Positions 16,968 through 25,321 of a stretch of DNA of 42,120 nucleotides are shown one piece after another (the stretch's first letter is position 1; each line of letters begins with the position of its first letter). The position numbers were made by a program, and so were the translations under genes. The notes beneath the pieces are model-generated. The model worked only from the letters and a program-made list of their open reading frames with translations, searched no databases and had not been told where the DNA came from. Origin of the DNA: Bacteroidaceae bacterium (lineage in GTDB: Bacteria > Bacteroidota > Bacteroidia > Bacteroidales > Bacteroidaceae); NCBI GenBank assembly GCA_017554605.1, contig JAFZIA010000022.1, forward strand, positions 1 through 42,120, written 5' to 3'.

Positions 16968-17795
16968 ATGAAAAAGCTTTTTGCAATCGTTGCAATGTTG
17001 GGTATGTTCACATTCGGTACTACCCAAGTGATGGCTCAGGACGTTCCTGCAGCCGACGCACAGACAGAAGTAGTTGAGTCAACAACCGAGGAGGCTGCTC
17101 CCGCTGTTGAGGAGGCTCCCGTAGAGGAGGCTGCTCCAGTTGTTGAGGAGGTTGAGACTGGTGGTTTCCACAAGACCCTCAAGACCAAGTTCATCGAGGG
17201 TGACGCTTCATTTATGTCACTCGTTGCTATCGCAATGGTTATCGGTCTTGCATTCTGTATCGAGCGTATCATCTATTTGAGCCTTGCTCAGGTTAACACC
17301 AAGAAGCTTATGGGCGCTATTGCAGCAGCTCTTGAGAAGGGCGACCTGGAGGCTGCCAAGAACGTTTGCCGCAACACTGCTGGTCCCGTTGCATCTATCT
17401 GCTACCAGGGTCTTCTCCGTGTTAACGACGGTCTCGACGTAGTTGAGCGTTCAGTAGTTTCTTACGGTAGCGTTAAGGCTGGTGAGCTTGAGAAGGGTTG
17501 CTCTTGGATTACCCTCTTCATCGCGATGGCTCCTTCACTCGGATTCTTGGGTACTGTGATTGGTATGATTATGTCATTCGACCAGATTCAGGCAGCAGGT
17601 GACATTTCTCCGACAGTCGTTGCAGGTGGTATGAAGGTGGCTCTTATCACAACCGTATACGGTATCGTGGTTGCTCTTGTACTCCAGATTTTCTACAACT
17701 TCATTCTCGGTATGATCGAGTCTATCACAGCCGATATGGAGGATTCTTCAATCACACTTCTCGACCTGCTCACAAAGTACAGCCTCAAGAAGTAA
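16968..17795 (+). CDS. exbB: ExbB/TolQ/MotA-family proton channel protein
   Basis: A 275-residue inner-membrane proton channel subunit that, with ExbD, powers TonB-dependent outer-membrane transport. It carries a signal peptide (residues 1-23, ending VMAQ) and then a roughly 40-residue Glu/Ala/Pro/Val-rich stretch (EEAAPAVEEAPVEEAAP) before the first channel helix (about 82-103). The MotA/TolQ/ExbB core covers about 140-255, with TLFIAMAPSLGFLGTVIGMI and AGGMKVALITTVYGIVVAL as the conserved helices. Such N-terminal extensions are common in Bacteroidales ExbB. Codon use is highly biased, like nifJ. It is first in a four-gene operon; the next gene starts 30 bases on. Confidence 0.92.
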   Translation: MKKLFAIVAMLGMFTFGTTQVMAQDVPAADAQTEVVESTTEEAAPAVEEAPVEEAAPVVEEVETGGFHKTLKTKFIEGDASFMSLVAIAMVIGLAFCIERIIYLSLAQVNTKKLMGAIAAALEKGDLEAAKNVCRNTAGPVASICYQGLLRVNDGLDVVERSVVSYGSVKAGELEKGCSWITLFIAMAPSLGFLGTVIGMIMSFDQIQAAGDISPTVVAGGMKVALITTVYGIVVALVLQIFYNFILGMIESITADMEDSSITLLDLLTKYSLKK

Positions 17796-17825
17796 TTTTT
17801 AACAGCTTAAATAAAGATACAAACT

Positions 17826-18317
17826 ATGAAAGCTGGAAGTGCTAAAACTATTGCTCATTGGTTGTTTGTCGTACTGATGGTAGTAAGTGCCGCTATCTTG
17901 GCAACATTCTACCTTGTAGGCTTCGACAACTCAACTATGATTGCAGGACAGTCATACACAAATCCCGAGCACACCGACCTGTTGATGTACTGGATGTATG
18001 CCCTGCTTGGTGTAAGCATTGTATGTGTATTGCTCTCTACAATCAGACAATTCATTTCAATGTGTATCAGTGAACCCAAATCGGCTGTAAAAGGCGTGAT
18101 TTACCTTGTATTGCTTATCGCTCTCTTTGTTGGAGCGTATGCTCTATCAGATGATGCTCCCGTTATGAACAACGGTAAGGCATTCACCGATTCGACTATA
18201 CTTAAGTTTACCGACGTTTGCATCTACGTACAATACGTACTGTTGACAGTTACAGCAGTTTGTACAGTAATTGCATTGACAGGTGTATTTAAGGCTGCAA
18301 ACAAAATTAAAGCGTAA
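17826..18317 (+). CDS. Four-helix membrane protein in the ExbBD operon
   Basis: A 163-residue protein with four predicted transmembrane helices (about 8-31, 53-77, 84-107 and 128-155) and short loops. I recognise no family motif. It sits between exbB (30 bases before) and the first exbD (10 bases after), all in one direction, so it is very likely co-expressed. It may assemble with or regulate the ExbB-ExbD motor; that role is inferred from position alone. The start at 17826 (MKAGSAKTIAHWLF) is the only sensible one. Confidence 0.8.
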   Translation: MKAGSAKTIAHWLFVVLMVVSAAILATFYLVGFDNSTMIAGQSYTNPEHTDLLMYWMYALLGVSIVCVLLSTIRQFISMCISEPKSAVKGVIYLVLLIALFVGAYALSDDAPVMNNGKAFTDSTILKFTDVCIYVQYVLLTVTAVCTVIALTGVFKAANKIKA

Positions 18318-18327
18318 GTAAACGACA

Positions 18328-18933
18328 ATGGCAAAAGGAAAAAGAAAAGTTCCGGGACTTAACGGAAGTTCAATGGCGGATATCTCGTTCATTATGCTTA
18401 TCTTCTTCCTGGTTACCACATCAATGGATACCGACAGCGGTTTGCACGTACGTTTGCCGAACCCTCCCGAGGAGAATGTTGAACAAGACCCTCCCAAGGT
18501 TAAGCAGCGTAACACAATGGTTGTTACGGTAAATATGTATAACCAGATTATGGCTAAAGTTGGTAACAGCGAAGCCAAAGAAGTTGGGCTCAACGAGTTG
18601 CGTCAATTGACAAAGGATTTTGTTGCCAACCGCGACAACGACCCCAAACTCCCCGAGCTACACCCAGTAGAATTGCCTGCACCGTTTGGTGTGCAGAACA
18701 TCACGAAGAACCACGTTATCTCGTTTGTAACCGACCGTGCTACAAGCTACGACCTCTACTTCCAGATTGAGAATGAGCTTTATGGTGCATACAACGAACT
18801 TCGCGATGAACTTGCCCGCAAAACATTCGGTTACGGCTACAAAGAGTGTAACGAAGACCAGCAATTGGCAGTTCGTCAGTACTACAAGTGTATGATTTCA
18901 GAGGCTGAGCCTAAGAACTACGGAAACCAATAA
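18328..18933 (+). CDS. exbD: ExbD/TolR family biopolymer transport protein (first copy)
   Basis: A 201-residue single-pass ExbD/TolR protein. A cytoplasmic lead (KGKRKVPGLNGSSMADISFI) is followed by one transmembrane helix whose start carries the Asp expected in the proton path (MADISFIMLIFFLVTTSM). The periplasmic domain is longer than in standard ExbD because of a helical, charged insertion at about residues 100-180. It follows the unknown membrane protein by 10 bases and precedes a second exbD by 9 bases. Paired, unequal ExbD genes are frequent in Bacteroidetes. Confidence 0.9.
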   Translation: MAKGKRKVPGLNGSSMADISFIMLIFFLVTTSMDTDSGLHVRLPNPPEENVEQDPPKVKQRNTMVVTVNMYNQIMAKVGNSEAKEVGLNELRQLTKDFVANRDNDPKLPELHPVELPAPFGVQNITKNHVISFVTDRATSYDLYFQIENELYGAYNELRDELARKTFGYGYKECNEDQQLAVRQYYKCMISEAEPKNYGNQ

Positions 18934-18942
18934 TAATGCATT

Positions 18943-19404
18943 ATGAGTAAATTTCAGAAAAAAGGAAAGTCAGAAATGCCCGAGCTGAATACCTCGTCGC
19001 TCCCCGACTTGATATTCTCAATCCTCTTCTTCTTTATGATTGTAACATCAATGCGTGAAGTAGAGTTGAAGGTGGAGTTCAAGACTCCTCAGGGTACAGA
19101 ACTTGAAAAACTCGAGCGCAAGTCTTTGGTTTCTAACATCTACATAGGTAAACCTACACGCGAATTCCGTGCAAAATTGGGTACACAGAGCCGTATCCAG
19201 TTGAATGATAAATTCGCCGATGTATCACACATCCGCGAGTATATCCAGGACGAGCGTGCAAGCTTGGCCGAGCGCGACAAGCCCTATATGAAGGTTTCTA
19301 TCAAAGCCGATAAGGATACTCAGATGGGTATCATTACCGACGTTAAGATGGAACTCCGTCACGCGTGGGCACTATCAATAGTATATTCCGCAACATCGCG
19401 ATAA
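18943..19404 (+). CDS. exbD: ExbD/TolR family biopolymer transport protein (second copy)
   Basis: A 153-residue ExbD/TolR protein. The cytoplasmic lead (SEMPELNTSSLPDLIF) runs into one transmembrane helix (SILFFFMIVTSM) with the conserved Asp in LPDLIF. The periplasmic domain (about 45-153) has the usual layout, with YIQDERASLAERDKPYMKVS and a C-terminal QMGIITDVKMELRHAWALSI. It is the last gene of the exbB operon, which ends at a strong terminator 17 bases downstream. The two ExbD copies differ mainly in the periplasmic part, so they may form heteromers. Confidence 0.92.
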   Translation: MSKFQKKGKSEMPELNTSSLPDLIFSILFFFMIVTSMREVELKVEFKTPQGTELEKLERKSLVSNIYIGKPTREFRAKLGTQSRIQLNDKFADVSHIREYIQDERASLAERDKPYMKVSIKADKDTQMGIITDVKMELRHAWALSIVYSATSR

Positions 19405-19420
19405 GCATTATACTATAAAC

Positions 19421-19454
19421 AAAATCGGGACAACCTTGTGGTTGTCCCGATTTT
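19421..19454 (+). terminator. Rho-independent terminator after the exbB operon
   Basis: AAAATCGGGACAAC (19421-19434) pairs perfectly with GTTGTCCCGATTTT (19441-19454) around a 6-base loop. A T-rich tail extends to about 19463. It may also serve the opposing xseB gene. Confidence 0.9.
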
Positions 19455-19489
19455 GTTTTTTTTATCTGCTAAGTCATAGAATCGGACAA

Positions 19490-19699
19490 TCACTCAACAC
19501 CAAGCGAGCCGATAATCCCTTTCACATCTTCCTCTACTTTATAAATATGGTTACGGCAAAAAGCGATAAGTTCCTGCGACTCGGCAAGAATCTTTGTCAA
19601 CTCATCAATATCGACACCGCCCGATTGTATTTTATTCATTATCTCCTCGAGGCGCTTTACAGCCTCACTATAAGTAAGTTCCTTGTTCATAATATTCAT
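19490..19699 (-). CDS. xseB: Exodeoxyribonuclease VII small subunit
   Basis: A 69-residue XseB. The opening LTYSEAVKRLEEIMNKIQSG and the second helix ELTKILAESQELIAFCRNHI match the helical hairpin of the family. It binds XseA to form the nuclease that degrades single-stranded DNA to oligonucleotides. It lies 9 bases after xseA, last in mnmA-xseA-xseB. The C-terminal KVEEDVKGI tail is short and typical. Confidence 0.93.
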   Translation of the reverse strand: MNIMNKELTYSEAVKRLEEIMNKIQSGGVDIDELTKILAESQELIAFCRNHIYKVEEDVKGIIGSLGVE

Positions 19700-19708
19700 T
19701 AATTTACT

Positions 19709-20884
19709 TTATTCCACTTTACTTGATACCACACCATCGCTCAAGCGCGTCACAAGCGTATCGCCCTGTTTAACTTCGGCAGCCGAACGCACCACACGTC
19801 CGTTGCAGGTTGTAAGACTGTAGCCCAACGACAGTATCCTTTGCGGAGAAGAGGACTCGGCCAACTGCTGCCACAGGTCGAGCTTGTGGCGGTGACGCTG
19901 CAAAAGTAGTTCCGTCGCCACCGGCAGACGCTGCAGCACACTCTTGAGGAAAAGCCTCTGCTGAGCCAATATATTCTGCGCAGCCTTCACTATGTCATCG
20001 GCAAAGCCGTCGACCAAAGCCACTTGCCCTGCAAGAGCGTGGATAAGGAGGTCGGCAGCCGCAGTCGGTGTCTTAACACGCGTGTGAGCCACAGCATCGA
20101 GCACCGTATCGTCGCGCTGATGCCCTATGCCCGTTATTATAGGCAGAGGGAACTGTGCGCAATTATTGGCAAGGTCGTATGTATCAAAGCAGCTAAGGTC
20201 GCTCGTTGCTCCTCCACCGCGTATTATCACCACCACGTCCCAAAAGCCTATATTCTGTGCAATGTCATCGAGAGCAGCAATTATACCCTCCTCCACCTTG
20301 TCACCCTGCATAGGCGCAGCGAAAAGACGTGTATAAAACGTAAAGCCGTATGGGTTCTGCAACAGTTGGTCGCAAAAATCACCATAACCAGCCGCCGTGG
20401 GCGATGATATTATGGCCACGCGACGGGGCAAGAGCGGGAAAGGAAGCTCCTTATTAAGGTCTATCACCCCTTCGGCTGTCAGACGCTCTATTATCTGTCT
20501 GCGGCGACGTGCAGCCTCACCAATCGTAAATGAAGGCTCAATGTCACACACATCGAGCGCAAAGCCGTAAGCCTCGTGGAAACCCACCGTAACCTGCAAC
20601 AGAACCTTTATGCCTGCAGCAAACTGCTGCCCCGTCTCCTCTACAAAATATGGACGCAGCAGTTGATACGTACGCGACCATATAGTACCGCGTGCCTTTG
20701 CTACAACCGTTCCCGTGACCTCATCGCGCTGCACAAGTTCAATATAGCAATGCCCTACCGTAGTCTCGCGCACCTCACTGAGCTCGCCCGTCACCCAATA
20801 GCGTGCAGGCAATGCCTCGTTAAGGGCATTGCGCACAAGATTATTCAGCTCAAAGAGCGTAAAATGCTTTTGTTCGTCCATCAT
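19709..20884 (-). CDS. xseA: Exodeoxyribonuclease VII large subunit
   Basis: A roughly 391-residue XseA, catalytic subunit of exonuclease VII. The N-terminal OB-fold is residues 1-100 (FTLFELNNLV, LSEVRETTVGHCYIELVQRD). The catalytic core has VAIISSPTAAGYGDFCDQLL near residue 148, IRGGGATSDLSCFDTYDLA near 220 and GIGHQRDDTVLDAVAHTRVK near 250. I chose 20884 because its ATG overlaps the mnmA stop as ATGA; an ATG at 20896 would add four residues. The protein is a little shorter than E. coli XseA (about 456 residues), mostly in the C-terminal coiled coil. It is co-transcribed with mnmA and xseB. Confidence 0.93.
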   Translation of the reverse strand: MMDEQKHFTLFELNNLVRNALNEALPARYWVTGELSEVRETTVGHCYIELVQRDEVTGTVVAKARGTIWSRTYQLLRPYFVEETGQQFAAGIKVLLQVTVGFHEAYGFALDVCDIEPSFTIGEAARRRRQIIERLTAEGVIDLNKELPFPLLPRRVAIISSPTAAGYGDFCDQLLQNPYGFTFYTRLFAAPMQGDKVEEGIIAALDDIAQNIGFWDVVVIIRGGGATSDLSCFDTYDLANNCAQFPLPIITGIGHQRDDTVLDAVAHTRVKTPTAAADLLIHALAGQVALVDGFADDIVKAAQNILAQQRLFLKSVLQRLPVATELLLQRHRHKLDLWQQLAESSSPQRILSLGYSLTTCNGRVVRSAAEVKQGDTLVTRLSDGVVSSKVE

Positions 20885-21954
20885 AAATTTATCCATTGTG
20901 CAATTCCACGTTGCGAAGCGATGAAAGCACCTCCCACAAGCGTATTTCCTACATAAAACACAGCCGACTGCCCTGGCGTTATTGCCGATGCCTCGCTATG
21001 CAAACGTACCAGCCACAATCCATTGGCAACCTCAACGGGAGCATCACAGGCGATAGGCACACTGCGATAACGCACACGCACCGAAAGCCCCTCTGCCGGC
21101 ACATCACCCACCCAGACGGGAGTCTCGACAAGCATATACTGCGTCTTGAGCTGCTCCTCGCAGCCCAACATCACAGTATTCTTTGCAGCATTTATCCTTA
21201 TGACATACGCAGGAGCACCCAGCGCAATGCCCAACCCTTTACGCTGCCCTATCGTATAATAGGGGTAGCCTCGGTGCGTACCAATGATACGCCCCTCGGT
21301 ATCGACAAAAGCCCCCTCACGTATCACACTCTTCACGTCAGGGATATTCTCGCGCAGAAAATCGCGGTAATCGCCTGGTATAAAGCACACCTCCATACTC
21401 TCGCCGCTGCGAGCAAGCACCTGGTGACCAGCCTTTTGCAAATACTCGCGCACTGCAACCTTGTCCCACTCACCAAGAGGAAAGAGACAACGCGACAGCT
21501 GCTGCTGAGTCAGTCTCCACAGGAAATAGCTTTGGTCCTTACGGCTGTCGTCGCCCGTCACAATATAATGGTTGCCGTTCTCCGACTTTATCTTTACATA
21601 ATGCCCCGTTGCAATCTTCTCGCACCCGAGCCTGTCGGCCCACTCACACAGCAGACGGAATTTCATTGCGGGGTTGCAGTTGACACAGGGGTTGGGCGTG
21701 TATCCAGCAAGATAGCTGTCGATAAAAGGCTTCACAACCAACGAGCGGAACTCCTCCCTCACATCGGCAATATGATGCTCGATACCTAACCTCTGTGCAA
21801 GCGCCACGGCATCGTCGGCAGCTGGAAGAGAAGAGTCACACGTGACAAGCGTAAGTCCCACTACCCTGTAGCCCTCCTCTATAAGCATACTGCACACGGC
21901 AGTGCTGTCAATGCCACCACTCATACCCACAAGCACACTTTTCGATTTTGTTGA
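20881..21954 (-). CDS. mnmA: tRNA 2-thiouridine synthase (uridine-34 thiolase)
   Basis: A 357-residue MnmA, which thiolates U34 of tRNA-Lys, -Glu and -Gln. The ATP pyrophosphatase P-loop VLVGMSGGIDSTAVCSML is at the N-terminus. The catalytic cysteines are in GYTPNPCVNCNPAMKF (near residue 90) and MEVCFIPGDYRDF (near 185). ATGHYVKI and SYFLWRLTQ are also present. The start at 21954 (MSTKSKSVLVGM) gives the normal lead; the frame extends to 21996 but that part is not conserved-looking. Its 3' end overlaps xseA. The region upstream carries divergent promoters for this gene and the MATE gene. Confidence 0.95.
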   Translation of the reverse strand, partial: STKSKSVLVGMSGGIDSTAVCSMLIEEGYRVVGLTLVTCDSSLPAADDAVALAQRLGIEHHIADVREEFRSLVVKPFIDSYLAGYTPNPCVNCNPAMKFRLLCEWADRLGCEKIATGHYVKIKSENGNHYIVTGDDSRKDQSYFLWRLTQQQLSRCLFPLGEWDKVAVREYLQKAGHQVLARSGESMEVCFIPGDYRDFLRENIPDVKSVIREGAFVDTEGRIIGTHRGYPYYTIGQRKGLGIALGAPAYVIRINAAKNTVMLGCEEQLKTQYMLVETPVWVGDVPAEGLSVRVRYRSVPIACDAPVEVANGLWLVRLHSEASAITPGQSAVFYVGNTLVGGAFIASQRGIAQWINL

Positions 21955-21963
21955 CATTTTTGT

Positions 21964-21993
21964 ATTGAATTTTGTTCCTTTTTTGTACCTTTG
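21964..21993 (+). promoter_or_regulatory. Promoter of the MATE transporter gene
   Basis: ATTG at 21964-21967, an 18-base spacer, then TACCTTTG at 21986-21993, which matches TAnnTTTG. The MATE start codon is about 100 bases downstream. It overlaps the 5' end of the divergent mnmA region. Confidence 0.45.
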
Positions 21994-22047
21994 CATTTAC
22001 CGCAAAAATATTTACGGGCAAACGCCACATATATCGGCGACCTGTTG

Positions 22048-22055
22048 CAAAGATA
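22048..22055 (-). promoter_or_regulatory. -7 element for mnmA-xseA-xseB
   Basis: On the minus strand this reads TATCTTTG, an exact TAnnTTTG match, about 95 bases upstream of the mnmA start. No well-spaced -33 TTTG is seen. Confidence 0.35.
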
Positions 22056-22094
22056 ATATTTTTTGCAATGCCACACTCTTAAAAAAGAAAAACG

Positions 22095-23474
22095 ATGAGC
22101 ACTAAAATTGAGCGTAAAGTACCCACGGAACTTGGAACAGTGAGCATAGGCAAGCTGCTTATGCAATATGCAATACCAGCAATCATTGCACAGACGGCAG
22201 CCTCGCTCTATCATATGATAGACAGTATTTTCATCGGGCACATTCCCGATGTGGGAGCATACGCAATATCAGGACTTGCAACGACTTTCCCCTTTATGAA
22301 CCTATCGGTTGCATTCGGAGCAATGGTTGGCGTTGGTGGCGCCACACAATTGTCGGTGCGCCTCGGCCAGCGCGACTATGACTCGGCAAAGATAATACTT
22401 GGCAACCTTGCCACACTTAACACCATCGTGGGATTCCTCTTTGCTGTAATATCGCTCATCTTCCTCGACCCTATACTCTGCTTTTTTGGCGCAAGTGAGG
22501 CCACATTGCCATACGCTCGTGCATTTATGGAGATAATGCTCTACGGCAACATCGTCACACACCTCTATTTTGGTATCAATGCCGCACTGAGAGCATCGGG
22601 ACACCCAAAGCAGGCAATGTATGCAACCATACTCACAGTGTGTATGAATGCCATACTTGCCCCTGTATTCATATATCTACTTGGCTGGGGTATCCGTGGT
22701 GCGGCAACAGCAACCATCTTGTCGCAGTTCATAACTCTTTTATGGCAAATAAAGCTACTGAGCAACCCCAACGAACTCCTGCACTTGCAACGCGGAATAT
22801 ACAAACTGCGCTCTAACATTGTAAAAGGCATATTGGCAATTGGTATGTCGCCTTTCTTCATAAACGCAGCAGCCTGCATTGTGGTTATCATTCTTAACAG
22901 AGGACTCAGGAACTACAGCAGCGACGGTGATATGTCTATTGCAGCATACGGCATTGCCAACCGTGTGCAGTTCATCTTTGTGATGGTGGTATTGGGACTC
23001 ACACAGGGTATGCAACCCATCGTGGGATACAACTACGGAGCAAAGAAATTCCTGCGCGTGAGGGACACTCTCAAACTCACAATAATTTGGGCTACAATCA
23101 TCACCACGCTGGGCTTTCTCATCGGCGAGGGAATGCCCGAGACCGTATCGCGTGCCTTCACCACCGACCAGGCGCTCATAGAGAGCTCATCGAGAGCAAT
23201 GCGCATAATGTTCATATTTATGCCCGTCATTGGCTTCCAGCTTGTCACGACCAACTTCTTCCAGAGCATTGGTAAGGTAAAGAAATCGATATACCTGTCG
23301 CTCACACGACAGATACTGTTCCTCATTCCCCTGCTTGTCATATTGCCTATGTTCATCGGCGAGGACGGTGTGTGGTACAGTATGCCAATATCGGACATCA
23401 CAGCAGCGCTGTTGACAGTGATACTGCTCATAGGACAGTTCCGCGAATGGAAGAACGAGAATATAAACATATAA
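22095..23474 (+). CDS. MATE family multidrug/cation efflux transporter
   Basis: A 459-residue MATE transporter with about twelve hydrophobic segments arranged as two six-helix halves. Visible motifs include LLMQYAIPAIIAQTAASLYHM at the first helix, IFIGHIPDVGAYAISGLAT, and GAMVGVGGATQLSVRLGQRD. In the second half, GLTQGMQPIVGYNYGAKKF marks the repeat. MATE proteins export drugs or organic cations using Na+ or H+ gradients; the substrate here is unknown. It has its own promoter and is followed 15 bases later by the cytidylate kinase-like gene. Confidence 0.93.
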   Translation: MSTKIERKVPTELGTVSIGKLLMQYAIPAIIAQTAASLYHMIDSIFIGHIPDVGAYAISGLATTFPFMNLSVAFGAMVGVGGATQLSVRLGQRDYDSAKIILGNLATLNTIVGFLFAVISLIFLDPILCFFGASEATLPYARAFMEIMLYGNIVTHLYFGINAALRASGHPKQAMYATILTVCMNAILAPVFIYLLGWGIRGAATATILSQFITLLWQIKLLSNPNELLHLQRGIYKLRSNIVKGILAIGMSPFFINAAACIVVIILNRGLRNYSSDGDMSIAAYGIANRVQFIFVMVVLGLTQGMQPIVGYNYGAKKFLRVRDTLKLTIIWATIITTLGFLIGEGMPETVSRAFTTDQALIESSSRAMRIMFIFMPVIGFQLVTTNFFQSIGKVKKSIYLSLTRQILFLIPLLVILPMFIGEDGVWYSMPISDITAALLTVILLIGQFREWKNENINI

Positions 23475-23489
23475 AACGGGAGGGAGAAA

Positions 23490-24113
23490 ATGGAAAAATT
23501 TGTAATTTCGATAGGCCGCGAGATTGGCAGTGGCGGCAAGGAGATTGCCGAGAAGCTCGCCAAGCGTCTGAACATTTCGGTGTACGACAAGAAACTGCTC
23601 GAGGTTGCCGCACAGCAGAGCGGACTCGACGCAACAGCCTTTGAGAATGCCGACGAGCAGGAGTCGAGCTCGTTCCTGGGCAATATGGTGGCGCTGCGCA
23701 ACGTGGTTGCAGGCTACTTCAACGCCGGTAGCTGTATGAACAGCGACGCCCTCTTCGGCATACAGAGCGAGGCCATACGCACGATAGCCGAACGCGAGTC
23801 GTGCATCACCATAGGACGCTGCTCGGAGTATGTGCTGCGCGACCACCCCTGTATGATAAGCATCTTCATCACAGCCGACAGCAACGACCGCATACAGCGC
23901 ATTATGCAAAAGGAGGGACTGGACGAGAACAAGGCGCGCGAATATATGGAACGTGGCGACAGGAGACGTAAGTCGTACCACGATTATTATGCCACCACCG
24001 AGTGGGGAGCAGCGCACAGCTACGACCTGTGCGTAAACTCGTCGCGACTGGGCATAGACGGCACAGTAGAATTCATCTACCAATACATCAAAGCCAAGCT
24101 AAAGAGAGAATGA
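23490..24113 (+). CDS. Cytidylate kinase-like family protein
   Basis: A 207-residue P-loop protein of the cytidylate kinase-like family. The nucleotide-binding motif ISIGREIGSGGKEIAEKLAKRL is at residues 5-26 (P-loop GREIGSGGKE). RCSEYVLRDHPCMISIFIT near 110 and the LID-like MERGDRRRKSYHDYYA near 165 follow. It is distinct from canonical Cmk (shorter, different lid), and the physiological nucleotide is uncertain. A strong GGGAGGGAGA Shine-Dalgarno lies before the start, unusual for this phylum. Its stop overlaps the next start as ATGA, showing coupling to the phosphoesterase. Confidence 0.87.
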   Translation: MEKFVISIGREIGSGGKEIAEKLAKRLNISVYDKKLLEVAAQQSGLDATAFENADEQESSSFLGNMVALRNVVAGYFNAGSCMNSDALFGIQSEAIRTIAERESCITIGRCSEYVLRDHPCMISIFITADSNDRIQRIMQKEGLDENKAREYMERGDRRRKSYHDYYATTEWGAAHSYDLCVNSSRLGIDGTVEFIYQYIKAKLKRE

Positions 24114-24598
24114 AGCGAATAGGTATCCTCTCCGACACGCACAGCCATTGGGACGACAGATACCTCATACACTTTGCCGACTGCGATGAGATATGGCACG
24201 CAGGCGACATAGGTAGCGAGATTATAATAGACCAACTGGAGGCGTTCCGACCTGTAAGAGCCGTTTACGGCAATATCGACGGCGCACAGATGCGTCGTCG
24301 CTTCAAGGAGACACTACGCTTTTGCTTAGAGGATTGCGAGGTGCTAATGAAGCACATCGGCGGCTACCCCGGCCGCTACGACGCATCAATAAGGAAAGAA
24401 CTTTACGAGAACCCGCCGCAACTCTTTGTATCGGGCCACTCGCACATACTCAAGGTGATATTCGACAACAAGCTCAATTGCCTGCACATAAATCCTGGAG
24501 CAGCAGGCAAGCAAGGCTGGCAACTGCAACGCACACTTGTAAAGGTCACCATCGACGGAAAGACATTCAAGGACCTCGAGATAATCGAGCTTGCCTGA
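24110..24598 (+). CDS. YfcE-type metallophosphoesterase
   Basis: A 162-residue calcineurin-like phosphoesterase of the YfcE/MJ0936 type. Metal-binding motifs are in order: SDTHSHW (residues 7-13), WHAGDIGSE (near 30), YGNIDG (near 55), and SGHSHI near 107. The family acts as phosphodiesterases on small substrates; the true substrate is not known. The start at 24110 overlaps the stop of the preceding gene by four bases. The open frame reaches to 24002, but that part is a shadow of the kinase-like gene. It ends 15 bases before the convergent SanA-like gene. Confidence 0.92.
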   Translation: MKRIGILSDTHSHWDDRYLIHFADCDEIWHAGDIGSEIIIDQLEAFRPVRAVYGNIDGAQMRRRFKETLRFCLEDCEVLMKHIGGYPGRYDASIRKELYENPPQLFVSGHSHILKVIFDNKLNCLHINPGAAGKQGWQLQRTLVKVTIDGKTFKDLEIIELA

Positions 24599-24613
24599 TA
24601 GCGGAGAGAACAA

Positions 24614-25321
24614 TCAGGGATTGACATCAACCTGAGGCTTTCCGTCGGCAATTTCAATCGCATCGCCCAGGAAATGCGGCTGCTTGTCAACCAAAATATC
24701 CAGCAAGAGCTTTATACGTGCATATCCTTCGCGTATATGCGCCCTCACCCTGTGCATACGCGATTTTGTTCCCTTGGCATTATATCCTATCAGGTCCATA
24801 CCCTGCCAATAGCCCAGCACAATGCTTCTCTCATTATGGAAGCGCTGGGAAATGACAGTCATCTTGTTCTGACCGAAAATCCTGTTGGCCCTCACAACCG
24901 AATCGAGTGTCCTGAAGCCCGCATAGTCGAGATATATGACACTGGCGGGTACACCCCTCGCAACGAGCGAATCACGCATCACATCGGGCTCCGAATAATC
25001 CTTGCGGCCATTATCACCGCTAATCAATATGAACTTTATCTTCCCAGCCTTGTATAGAGCCTCGGCAGCATCTATGCGATGCAGGAAATAGGAATTCGGC
25101 CTTCCCTTCCTTGTCTGCGGGCCAGTACCCAGCAACAGTCCCACGTCGTTGTAAGGGACAGAATCGATATTCTCATAAATCCTATCCTTGGCCATTGTAG
25201 CCACAGAAAAATAGCCTGCTACGGGAAGCCCCACCGCCAACGACAGGAGCGCAACTGCCACCTTGAGCAGGAGCCTCATTCTTTTCTTTGAAAAATTCTG
25301 TTTAGGAAAAATCTTTCTCAT
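24614..25321 (-). CDS. SanA/YdcF-like (DUF218) envelope protein
   Basis: A 235-residue protein with an N-terminal transmembrane anchor (about residues 16-36) and a DUF218 domain after it. Typical signatures are VGLLLGTGPQTRKGRPNSYF near residue 57, ILISGDNGRKDYSEPDVMRD near 95, and TVISQRFHNERS near 150. SanA in E. coli affects vancomycin exclusion at high temperature; related ElyC acts in envelope biogenesis. The exact role here is unknown. I chose the ATG at 25321 (MRKIFPKQNF); the frame extends ten residues upstream. It converges on the YfcE-like gene. Confidence 0.87.
   Translation of the reverse strand: MRKIFPKQNFSKKRMRLLLKVAVALLSLAVGLPVAGYFSVATMAKDRIYENIDSVPYNDVGLLLGTGPQTRKGRPNSYFLHRIDAAEALYKAGKIKFILISGDNGRKDYSEPDVMRDSLVARGVPASVIYLDYAGFRTLDSVVRANRIFGQNKMTVISQRFHNERSIVLGYWQGMDLIGYNAKGTKSRMHRVRAHIREGYARIKLLLDILVDKQPHFLGDAIEIADGKPQVDVNP

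Noticed and set aside
16968-19404. Gliding or T9SS motor (GldL/GldM) instead of ExbB/ExbD
   Set aside because: The first protein has the MotA/TolQ/ExbB core and the last two are single-pass ExbD/TolR proteins; GldM-type large periplasmic domains are missing.
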